A DNA stretch of 10,517 bases, from contig LT642807.1 of assembly GCA_900128585.1 (NCBI GenBank), positions 1 to 10,517 of the forward strand. The letters run 5' to 3'. Shown here one piece after another: positions 1 through 8,300 of this stretch. Position 1 is the stretch's first letter. Every line of letters begins with the position of its first letter. Both the position numbers and the translations under genes were made by a program. Origin of the DNA: Stramenopiles sp. TOSAG23-3 (lineage: Eukaryota > Sar). The notes under the pieces are model-generated. The model made no database searches. It saw only the letters and a program-made list of their open reading frames with translations, and was not told the DNA's origin.

Positions 1-26
1 GAAAGAAAGAAAGAACGAAAGAACGA

Positions 27-78
<52 letters not shown>

Positions 79-80
79 AC
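1..80. repeat. (GAAA)n tetranucleotide microsatellite
   Basis: Twenty consecutive 4-base units. Seventeen are GAAA and three are GAAC variants (13-16, 21-24, 77-80). The tract starts at the first base of the window, so its true length is unknown. All purines lie on the + strand apart from the C of the variants. It is an ordinary microsatellite and a likely place for an assembly to break. Confidence 0.97.
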
Positions 81-570
81 ATCTAACAAATAATAATAAA
101 AGGGATAAATAATAATGGAATGGATGGGACGGACATTTTACATAAAATTAGAAGGTATTTATTATTATATATAATTCACCAGATACGAGGTGAGAGGTGG
201 GACCACACAACAACCAACAACACCACACCACGTTAAGTTAATATAATAATAATTATTACTTTTTTTTGTTGTTGCAATGAATTGTAAGTTTATACAGACC
301 AAAAAACACTGGCGTCTCTATTTACAATTTGATGTATTGATTTGTTTTACAAGGGTTAACATTTTTTTATAACAGACACACTCGCATTATACATACAATA
401 ACCTTAGAGGGAAATATTCGAGTAGAGCAAGTGGAGCAGCGGGGGCGGCAGTGTATGTGGTCTGGGTAGGGCAGTAGTCAGTTGAACAGTCGCACCGCCG
501 ATTCACTAGCGCACGTTTTCGGTTGGTGTATCTCCGTTGTGGCGAGGGACGGCGGGGACAACGTGGTGTA
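81..570. other. AT-rich spacer and presumed promoter/5' UTR of the gene starting at 571
   Basis: No convincing coding region lies here on either strand. Up to about 410 the DNA is AT-rich, with TATA-like stretches (for example around 160-175), short AAT/TTA runs and a 12-base palindrome at 247-258. From about 420 to 570 composition turns GC-rich (GCGGGGGCGGC near 439), which fits a core promoter or 5' untranslated leader. No specific TATA box or initiator can be assigned. The reading frame continues upstream of 571 to a TTG at 523, but TTG is not a normal eukaryotic start. Confidence 0.5.
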
Positions 571-2702
571 ATGGATGCGGCGTTTTATTTGCCATCCGGC
601 TTAGGGGATGATGAAGATGAAGAAAATATTGTCCTTGGAGGGCAGGGTGGTGGGTCAAGCTGGTTGCAAGGGTTGGGCGGCGACGTGTTGGACGAGGCCA
701 ACAACGACGTGTATTATACAGAAAGGGACCCCAGCAACGTTCTCTTTGGGGGGCAGGCACCTGCCCGAAACTCTTGGAAACCCACAAACGACCCAGAGTT
801 GAACGAGCCGATGCAGCGAGCTTACAGGCCACGGCAGGCAACGATTTCGCAGCGTGCAGCTCAACATGCGCCCGAGACCTTCGCTCCCCCTATGAGACAC
901 GGGGACAACAATAACAGTGGCTTTGGCTTTCCGATGAACCAAGAACCGTACGGCATGGAGTACCAAGAATACCCGGCTCCAAAAGGTCACGGCCAGGGGT
1001 CACTGGCCGCAAATTCCTTCCAGCACCAACAATTTAACTCTGTCGATGACGGCGCGAACCAGTTTCAAAATTCGTTCTATTCCAACTCACAGGACCGGGG
1101 GATGGCAGCCGTCGGCATGAACCGTCTCCCGTTCGCCCCACCAGGATTCGGCATAGACCACGCAGAAAGAAGCCCAGTCTACCACCAGGACACCCCGGGG
1201 CAGTATCGCAACGTTGAAGAATTCGGCAAGTTGGGAGCCCAAGCGCAGACCCTCGCCGATGCAAATCCACCGAAGCTCCAGCCCCCCCCCCCCGCGGGGA
1301 GAGAATGGCTCCGAATCGCCCGAAGCAGCATGAACAGAGTCAGAGCCGCAGCCGGGCAAAGCCTGATCATCACAAAATGCCAGGGGAAGGCTCTTCGGAA
1401 CGTCCGGCGAAGAAAACGTCAACCGCCGCCAAGAAGAAGGCTGCTAACCCCGTCGGCAGAGGCTTGATGTTTTCGGAGAAGGGCAATGATCAGAATGAAG
1501 CAGTTGCCCCGGTTTCTGCCCGGGACAAAGCCAGTGAAACGAATGCGGACGCGAAGAGAAAGGAACCCCAAAGTCCAAGTGACCAAGACAGCCAAGCCGG
1601 GGGGAGCCCAGCGTCAGTTGCCACCCCCCCGCGCGAACCAGTAAAATCCTCGCCCACAAGTATTGATACTGCCGAAGTTGACAAGGACAACTTCCCAGAT
1701 TCTCCAACTGCACAGTTTCCGACGGAAACGTCTCCCAGCATTGGGAGTGCGACGGGCGGTAGTAGAACGAACAGCATTTCATCCAGCGACGGGAGCGAGC
1801 TTGATTTAGCGTACAGTGTCTCGCAGAGTTCTTCCGTTGCCAAAAAGCGTCGTATGAGGCGCCGGCAACAGAAAAAACAAAAGGACGTTGGTGTTGTTGA
1901 TAAGGGGAAACACGCAATGGCGCAGCGGTCCCTGTCTCGATCAGTTGGTAAATCTGCGGATGCCATGAAATCAAGCCGTAGCTTAAGTGCTGGCGTGCAT
2001 GATTTGGCCGCGGGGTCCATCAAGCTTGGGGCCACCGTTTTTGATGCATCCATGTCAGTTGCCGTAAAAAATGCAAACCACATCCTTTTCAATGCTTCAC
2101 GCGTGTTCGAAGCGGCGATGGCGCTGTTTGGTGTGCTGCTCTCCGCAGTTTTGGGGGCCGCCGTGGTAGTGTTGAATTTCCTTTGTGCGTGCCACTACGA
2201 TGGATTTCTGTTTTTCCTACGGAATAACCACATTGGTTTCTGTTACCTATTTTTGTACCTCTTCCCGTCCATGGTTGGGGTCGTGTTTGCCTGGGCCCCG
2301 CCGTGGGGCGCCGTGTGTTTGTGGTATACCTTTCTCGTCCAATGCTTCTGGCCGTCGAAGCGGGGTGGTTCTGCTGTGGCCGGGGGGGGCGACGGCCACG
2401 TTACCAATAGCCGCTGGGCAAAGTTACTATTGCCCCTCGCTTTCCTTTTGGAAGGCGTATCGCATAAAAGCTTTTTGCTCGGTCTTACAGGGGGCGAAAG
2501 GCTGGTCATTGCATATGTAATATCGTCTTTGATGACCGAAGTGAAGACCATGCTGTTTTTTCTTGTCTTTGCAACTCAGGTTCTCATGTCTGCATTTCTA
2601 GGAGGGTCATGGATTGCCCAGTGGGGGCAATTTATGGTTGCAGTGTTCGGTCTTCGACTAACGACAAAGAATAATGCCGTGTGGGGCAAAGAGCAACATT
2701 AG
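571..2702 (+). CDS. Disordered-N-terminus multipass membrane protein of unknown function (frame broken at C12 run)
   Basis: I do not recognise this family. Two reading frames appear to form one gene. The first starts at ATG 571 (G at -3 and +4) and runs in frame into a 12-C run at 1282-1293. The second is open from 1218 and ends at TAG 2700-2702. One extra C would give exactly 710 codons. The N-terminal 500 or so residues look disordered: an acidic patch (DDEDEEN) near the start, Gln/Asn/Pro-rich stretches, then Ser/Lys-rich sequence and a very basic cluster (KKRRMRRRQQKKQK, about 1842-1883) that could be a nuclear signal or a positive-inside anchor. From about 2110 the protein is strongly hydrophobic, with roughly five to seven possible membrane helices (about 2110-2190, 2230-2350, 2420-2490, 2500-2600, 2610-2660) and a glycine loop near 2355-2395. 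The second frame has its own ATG at 1305, so a shorter 465-residue product is the alternative. It converges on the saposin-like gene. Confidence 0.72.
1282..1293 (+). other. C12 homopolymer at the frame break
   Basis: Twelve consecutive C bases separate the two halves of the gene. Upstream, the 571 frame reads as proline-rich sequence. Past the run, that frame becomes an Arg/Pro-rich shadow and stops at 1465-1467, while the frame one base back gives plausible coding sequence for a further 1,400 bases. The second frame has a TGA at 1215-1217, so the switch must lie after 1217. The C run is the only long homopolymer in that interval. One missing C (or two surplus) would restore a single frame. 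Confidence 0.8.
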
Positions 2703-3045
2703 CATTTGGCAAGGAAATATGGGTCTGCATTTGCGTTTCTTCTGAAGGATGGGGAACTGGCACGCACTCTCTTCGTGTGTATTTCATTTCTTGTTGAGAT
2801 GGCACTTCTGCGGAGGCTGTAGCTGCTTATTGAAGACTAATTAGTGCTGTAAGAGAATTAATATTTTTTTAAAAGCAAAAGGTCCAAATTGATATCATTT
2901 TATAACAATTTAAGTCTTTTTCATATTCGTATATTTAAATAAAATATTTAAATAAGGTATGTTTAAAGAGTTTTTTACTGTTTTTTTAAAACCCCCTTTT
3001 GTAAAATTGCTTTTCCCCTCGCCGAAGACCTCCCACTGGGATATT
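2703..3045. other. Convergent 3' spacer between two genes
   Basis: No gene is visible in this 343-base AT-rich stretch. It holds the 3' ends of the membrane protein gene (+) and the saposin-like gene (-). A canonical AATAAA at 2938-2943 lies about 236 bases after the + strand stop and could be its polyadenylation signal. I saw no equally clear signal for the minus-strand gene. Poly-T and poly-A runs occur at about 2863-2869 and 2972-2988. Confidence 0.5.
2931..2956. repeat. Two-copy 13-base AT repeat
   Basis: The unit ATATTTAAATAA(A/G) occurs twice head to tail (2931-2943 and 2944-2956), differing only in the last base. Each copy contains the palindrome ATTTAAAT, so the pair can also fold back on itself. 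The AATAAA at 2938-2943 lies inside the first copy. It lies in the convergent spacer and may simply be low-complexity DNA. Confidence 0.7.
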
Positions 3046-3699
3046 TTATATCGGCAGCCCCTCTCCTAACCCCTCCTGGCACACCCCGGCGTTGTAACAC
3101 ATTTTTATGATAGGAGCATTCTGCAAATAATCATTAATCATCGTTTCCTCGTTTTCAAACATGGAATCGCAGACGTCGAAGAAGACGGATGTTACCGAAG
3201 CGCACGCTCTTTCAAAGGCGTCTTTGACAGCTTCATAGCCTGCACTTTCGTCTAAGTGAGAGTTTGCAGACGTCCACACGTAAAAGCAGCCAACACAGGC
3301 TTCTTTCATTCCTATTGGTGTATGCGCAGATCGAATCCACTGTGGACTTTTCGGCCTCACGGGATCTTTTGGCATCACTGGCATTGGTTCGCGTTTCGGC
3401 TTTTTTGGCTGGAGATAATCAGGCAAATTATTCTTTGCAACTCCAACAGCAGCGTTGATCGCTGCGTCTTTAAGTTGCGCTTTACCGTCCGCAACTGCGT
3501 CGTCAGCTATTTTATCTAATCCACCCTTTTTAGAACGGCCCATCGCCCCTTCCTTGCTTTCTAAAAAGGCTATACCGTTCCCCCTATTCTGCAAAATACT
3601 ATGAGTTCTCTTTAGGCCCGTGCCTGCAGAGGCCGAAGAGCTAACTAGGAAGCTGAGCAATATAAGAAATGCACATGCTTTACTGACGTTCAACGCCAT
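3046..3699 (-). CDS. Secreted saposin B-type domain protein
   Basis: This is an intact 217-residue protein starting at ATG 3699 (A at -3, G at +4) and ending in TAA. Residues 1 to about 25 form a signal peptide: a Lys, a Leu/Phe-rich core, then Ser-Ala-Ser-Ala-Gly, a good signal peptidase site. Residues 26-60 are basic (LKR at 29-31, KK at 57-58) and might be a propeptide. Residues 60-90 form an Ala/Lys/Asp amphipathic helix. Residues 93-120 are a Pro/Lys linker. The C-terminal domain has six cysteines at 135, 138, 166, 177, 201 and 207. This spacing, CxxC-x27-C-x10-C-x23-C-x5-C, is the saposin B signature of three disulphides holding a helical bundle. Saposin-like proteins bind or perturb lipids and act in lysosomes or outside the cell; examples are lipid-hydrolase activators, surfactant protein B and amoebapores. 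Which role applies here cannot be told. It shares a divergent spacer with the PX gene. Confidence 0.88.
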   Translation of the reverse strand: MALNVSKACAFLILLSFLVSSSASAGTGLKRTHSILQNRGNGIAFLESKEGAMGRSKKGGLDKIADDAVADGKAQLKDAAINAAVGVAKNNLPDYLQPKKPKREPMPVMPKDPVRPKSPQWIRSAHTPIGMKEACVGCFYVWTSANSHLDESAGYEAVKDAFERACASVTSVFFDVCDSMFENEETMINDYLQNAPIIKMCYNAGVCQEGLGEGLPI

Positions 3700-4746
3700 C
3701 TTTTGGGTTCTTTCCTATGTGACCGTTAACGAAATTTTACCGATTCAGATGGGCGACACGGTCAACATTACTGTAAGTATTCCCGAACGACCCTTCCGTC
3801 ATTGTGACTTCTCCTTCCACAGACCGTTTGGAATATAGACCGTAACGTGTCGTCTCTGCAACGCAGATATATTATCCAACTGAAGCCGAAAGGTAGACCA
3901 CGCCACGGAGGAGGAGGGAAGGAAAAAAGAAACCAGCCTACTACCAACCCACCTAACCTACCTTCCGTAGTAGTAGCAGCATCATTACATTAATATTTAA
4001 TAAGAGAATACCATTCAAGTAAAAAACAAACCTCTTCACAGCAAGGAGTGATCCCCCCTCTTTTTTTTGGCATACCACACCGACCAAGGAAAACAAACAC
4101 TTTTTCAGGTTTCCCTAACTCCAATGCTATAGCTATATATCTATCTAATTCATTATATTGTATTTCATCTTAACGCTATTCTTTTAATAAGAATTAGGAA
4201 ATGGATGCTATCTTTAAAATTGTCAACGCTGTGTACTGTACGCTGTGTACTGTACGCTGTGTACGTGGTGTGGTGGTGACTTCTTCTTCTTTCTGTTATT
4301 TATTATTTTTATATCAAATGATCCAATAACATAGCTATTACACTTGTATTATATAATATTAATAAGTACAAAAACAACAACCTCGAATATAAGAAGAGCA
4401 GTGTCAAAGTGTCAAATAACTACAACTCATGAAATTTATTTATATATAATAATAGCAGCTGTTGTTGTTGTCAGATAATAATAAAATAATAAAATGTGTA
4501 CTCCTCGTATTCTACTACGGTATATAATGTACTTATAATTTAAAATAAAATATTTAGAACGAATAGCTAATATAGAATTAATAATAAAAGATATAATCAA
4601 TTCAAATTTAACTTATATGTAAAGTAATGCAAGAAAGAAATGAGAGGGTGAAAATAACGATGCGTTTTATTTTTTATAGTAACTAAAAGCGGAATTTTAG
4701 GTTATTGCTTTCCCCCTCCATACCGTTTCATAATAGTCGTCTGATA
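3700..4746. promoter_or_regulatory. Divergent AT-rich spacer with the 5' regions of the saposin-like and PX genes
   Basis: No gene can be supported in these 1,047 bases. Both flanking genes start outward from here, so the spacer should hold both promoters. About 3700-4080 is of mixed composition, with purine-rich and CTACC-rich stretches. From about 4130 on, it is very AT-rich, with many TATA/ATAAT strings (for example 4133-4142 and 4441-4450), so no single TATA box stands out. It contains a 14-base tandem repeat at 4226-4264 and a GTT run near 4460. No tRNA or other structured RNA was recognised. Confidence 0.5.
4226..4264. repeat. 14-base tandem repeat, 2.8 copies
   Basis: The unit ACGCTGTGTACTGT occurs at 4226-4239 and 4240-4253 and again, truncated after 11 bases, at 4254-4264. 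The copies are identical over their shared length, which suggests recent slippage. GTAC palindromes recur within it. It stands out as a GC-richer island in AT-rich DNA, about 480 bases upstream of the PX gene start and 530 bases upstream of the saposin-like gene start. Confidence 0.95.
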
Positions 4747-5250
4747 ATGTCATCGTTTGCACAGGGGGAGTCCAGCGGGTCCAGTGGCATTGTAGTGAGT
4801 ATTTCCAACGTGGAAACTCACAGAGGTTTCTCCAGTTATGAAATTTTAGTTGAATGTGAAGGGAAACAGTGGGTGGTTTATCGTCGTTACTCCCAATTTG
4901 CTGAACTTCATAATAGTTTGGGGATAAAAGGTGTTGTCAGCTTTCCGAAGAAAACGTTTTCCCCCAACCCAAAGAATGAAGAGTTTTTGAAAGAGAGGAA
5001 GCGAGCGTTGCAAGCTTACATACAAAAAGTAATTCTGCAGCCAAATGTAGCCGGCCAGGAAGAGCTACACTCGTTTTTGGGGCTAGATTCGTCAAAGACG
5101 AAGGAAGCGGGGACAGAGTTTGACTGGGTGAGTAGAACTGGTGGGGCAAGAACCTTTACGACTCCAAGGGTAGGCCACCGAAGACAATCGTCTCCCGCCT
5201 CCAGCCTGGAGAAAAATAATTCGAACGAGAGTTTCTGTTCGTTGTTGTGA
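4747..5250 (+). CDS. PX-domain (sorting nexin-like) protein with C-terminal CaaX box
   Basis: The 167-residue protein starts at ATG 4747 (A at -3). The frame extends upstream only to a TTG at 4705. Residues about 14-113 are a phox-homology domain. RRYSQF (46-51) is the conserved strand-helix motif whose Arg contacts the 3-phosphate of PI3P. FPKKTF (66-71) carries the loop lysine. ERKRALQAYIQKV (83-95) is the helix whose Arg84 matches the third phosphate-binding Arg of SNX3-type domains. EELHSFLGL (105-113) is the usual final helix. This predicts PI3P binding on endosomal membranes. A polar, Ser/Arg-rich tail follows, with no BAR, SH3 or other domain, so it is short like SNX3 or SNX12. It ends in Cys-Ser-Leu-Leu, a CaaX box whose final Leu favours geranylgeranylation. 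Prenylation is inferred. The gene converges on the large scaffold gene, with only 149 bases between stops. Confidence 0.9.
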   Translation: MSSFAQGESSGSSGIVVSISNVETHRGFSSYEILVECEGKQWVVYRRYSQFAELHNSLGIKGVVSFPKKTFSPNPKNEEFLKERKRALQAYIQKVILQPNVAGQEELHSFLGLDSSKTKEAGTEFDWVSRTGGARTFTTPRVGHRRQSSPASSLEKNNSNESFCSLL

Positions 5251-5399
5251 GCGGTTAGGAAATTGGGGCGTGCAGGTTGTGTGTATATAGTGTTGTGTGT
5301 ATAGTGTGTTTTCCCTGCTTTGAGACACTTTTTTGTTAGTAATTACGAGTGTATGCATAGTGTTTTTACTACGAGGCAATACTTCCTCTTCTGTTATTG
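5251..5399. other. Short convergent 3' spacer with an imperfect GT-rich repeat
   Basis: These 149 bases hold both 3' ends of the PX gene (+) and the scaffold gene (-). GTTGTGTGTATATAGT at 5276-5291 is repeated at 5292-5305 with two bases missing. GT-rich elements after a stop codon can aid 3' end formation, but no AATAAA is present on the + strand here. Overlap of the two 3' untranslated regions seems likely. Confidence 0.5.
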
Positions 5400-8300
5400 T
5401 TAAAAGCCACCATCGTCTTCAGAGGAGGATGCGCTCGACTCCTCGTCCTCTTCGTCAGCATCGAACCAGTTCGTACTGTTCTCAGCCTTCGTCTGCACCA
5501 CCTTTTGCGGGGTGTTTTCGTTTTCAAACTCGTCAAAATCGTACTGGTAGTTGTCGTCAAGGCTTTGTAGCTCCTTCTCTAGTTTTTTCTTCTCCCCATC
5601 GATCGCAATTGCTACATCCTGTCTAGCATCCCCAGCTGGGTTGTATTCCTTCACGTTGCCCTCAGTTACATCGTCCCGACTTTCTCCATCATCAAATAGC
5701 ACACTGTAACAGCCAGAGTTTGCATCGAATTGTACGATTCTCCCTGGGTACCATTCATCCCATTCTAGGGTAGTGGCCTTTACGTACGCCCCAGTATTGA
5801 ACAATTGGGTGGGTTTCGGAGTGGTCTCCTCCTTTGGTTCCGGGCTTCCTGCAGAAGCACGTTTTTCAACATTCTCTCCTGGTATATTCTCCTGGTAGTC
5901 CCCATCGTCAAACGAAATATTGTATGTTCCATCGCTGTTCACGCTTGCAACAACCCCCGGGTATTTAGAGGACCAAGTCGGCGCCAATGCCATTACCGCG
6001 TCCCCCACACTGTGCATGAAGCTATCCTCGCTCTTTCCTGCCTCAGACGACGCTGGCGGCGGAAGGGCAGGGGCACTCTCACTTTGCTCTTTCTTTATTT
6101 GAGCAACATCATAATGCAACGTCGTAAGGACCTCTGCTCGCGCTTCCGCTGCTTCGGTTTGTCCGCTCTCCGCCTGCGACAAAGCGTCTCCAGAAGCGTT
6201 TAGGGACAAATTCGGATCGGACCATCTCGATTCACCAGTAACAGTGTTGTACCAGTATGGGGTATTGTCATCTTCGGTGTAATACTGGATCCATTGTTCT
6301 GCAGACGGTGCGAGAGAGACTTCCCCAGTGTCTTCTGCAGTTTCGGCGATTGAATTTATGCGACCTCCTGCTTTCAACGACTCTGTCAATGAGTCTTCCT
6401 CGTGAACGAGAGCGGATAGTGCACTCGTCTGCTGCTCCAATTTGGGCTCCGAGGAGGAACTCTCTGCCGTTGGAGCCTCACCCCCCGAGGCTAGTTGCTC
6501 GGCTTTCAGTTTCTCCACTTCAGCAGCTGCCGCGGCTTCTGCGGCTTGTTGTTCTGCTTCTGCAAGCTCCGCGGCAAGTTGTTCGGCTTTAAATCTCGCC
6601 TCTTCCGCTTTCTTCCTTCTTTCCTCCCTTAACTTTTCGACACGGGCTCTTGCTGCATTCCCTCGAGCCAGCCGTTGAATGCCTTCTGCTGCCTTCTTCT
6701 CTTCTCTTATTTTATTGACGCGCTTGCGGTCGCGTTTCGCGCGGGCAACAGACTGTATTTTTTCTGCAGCCACCTTCTCCTCTTTGAGCTTGACCACGCG
6801 CTTCCGATCAACCTTTCCACGGTGCAGAGCCTGGATCCGTTTGGCAGAATCCCTTTCTTTCCTTTTTTGCGCAACTTTTTGTCGCGCTGTCCGCGCCCGT
6901 GCGAGTTTTTGTATTTGCTTTGCAGAGTGGATTTCTTGCTTCTTCTGCTCTACCCCCTTTCTTGCCATTTTACCCCTAGCAATGCATTGGATTTTCAACG
7001 CCGCAGCTTCTTCCTCTTTCTCAATCTTGCTTTTTGCTCGTCGTTTTACACTCTTGGAAAACGTGTGGTTTTGTCGCTTCCGTCTTTTGTACAGCTTGCT
7101 GGGCGGCTTTGGTTCTCCCGTTACGACTGGCGCTTTCTTTGGCTTCTTCTTTTTCCTCCGTCGTGGCTTTTTGGTGGCCGCGGTTTTCGTTCTTGTTTTC
7201 CGTGTTGTGGGGGCGGTGCTCGGTCGGTACGACGCTGGGTTTGGCACCATGATAAAGTTTTGCTGGTTGATGGTGTGCGTTACGGTCGTTACGTCCTTCT
7301 GCTCATCCGGGCCAATGCTCCCGTCGATACCTTCCAACAAACCAACATTGCCCGTTCGTAGCGCAGGAGCAGACGCGGCCGGTTGCATGCCGTGGTCTCT
7401 CCTTACAGCAGATGCTGTTTGGGGCCTACCGATTCCACTAGAATTCTTTCGCCTTTCCGCGATTCTTGACATTGACATTTCTTGCGTTGTTACCTTTCTT
7501 ACTAAAGGCGACGATACCGGGCGCGACGAACGACTTTCTTTCCGCAGGACACTGCTCGCGCTGCCGGATCTTCGCACAGCTCCTGTGGAAGTCATGGGGC
7601 GAACCCGGCGAGGCCGCCGCTTCCCACCACGCTGTCGCGTACCAGCTGTATTAGGCCGACGCTTCGACGGAGATGGCACGATCCGTAATCCAGGGGCATC
7701 GATCACAGGCTTGAATTCCCTTTCCGTCCAGTTGATGAATTTTGGAATATCGGCGTACGGAGATTCCTCGGGCACACTAGTCCTGTCCATCATTGCGATC
7801 GCAACTTCAATCTCGCTTTGGTCCTTGGCACTGTTCCATTTGGGCGGCTCCAGGCCAGGGTCTGGCTGCACTGCTTTGCTCAGTGAAGGGCTGAGGGGGT
7901 TTGCCCTTGCTCTACTACGACTGATGGTGTTTCGGGCGGCAAGCCCGGAGTCAATACCCAGCTTGGTTTTCAATTTTTGAACGTCCTTGGCGAAGTTTCC
8001 CGTGAACCATTGCGCGTCTTTCGGGGGCGAATACCGCTCCTTGAATTTGCGCTGGACCGTTCGTTCAACCGATTCTATCGTTGGCGGCATCCCAGTGACA
8101 TCGTCAATCGGACCGCGGGATGGCGAAACAGGCTGGTGACCCGCGTTTCGCTTTCTATTCCGTTTCTTCTTCCCGTGGGAAATGTAAGGATTTTGTGGGC
8201 TCGTGACGGCATGGAGGGCGGGCATGGATGTTGAATTTCTTTTTCGCCTCCGGGACAAAGCACGCAGCTTGTACGTTTTGTCTAGTTCCAGCATCCGAAT

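Noticed and set aside
523-570. Upstream extension of the membrane protein to a TTG
   Set aside because: TTG is not a usual eukaryotic start. The ATG at 571 has good context, and the extra 16 residues are Arg/Gly-rich, as expected of a GC-rich leader.
1444-2092. Open frames of 176 and 200 residues on the minus strand
   Set aside because: They lie opposite the disordered Ser/Lys/Pro part of the membrane protein gene. They show no motifs or sensible start context, and the + strand frame continues into clear membrane helices.
3620-3838. A small + strand frame of 72 residues overlapping the start of the saposin-like gene
   Set aside because: It is antisense to the signal peptide, has no motif and lies mostly in the promoter region.
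4793-4821. A possible 29-base intron in the PX gene (GTGAGT ... CACAG)
   Set aside because: The ends look like splice sites, but removal would shift the frame and delete the first strand of the PX domain. The unspliced sequence gives an intact protein.
6675-7361. A second + strand frame of 228 residues, rich in Phe, Leu and Cys, resembling a membrane protein
   Set aside because: It is another shadow of the same basic region, and its hydrophobicity comes from the complement of AAG/GAG/CGC codons.
6679-7980. A 433-residue open frame on the + strand opposite the scaffold gene
   Set aside because: It is antisense to the Lys/Arg/Glu-rich linker and IQ array, whose codons read backwards as Phe/Leu/Ser/Ala and rarely give stops. 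It shows no domain, and the minus strand carries clear IQ repeats.
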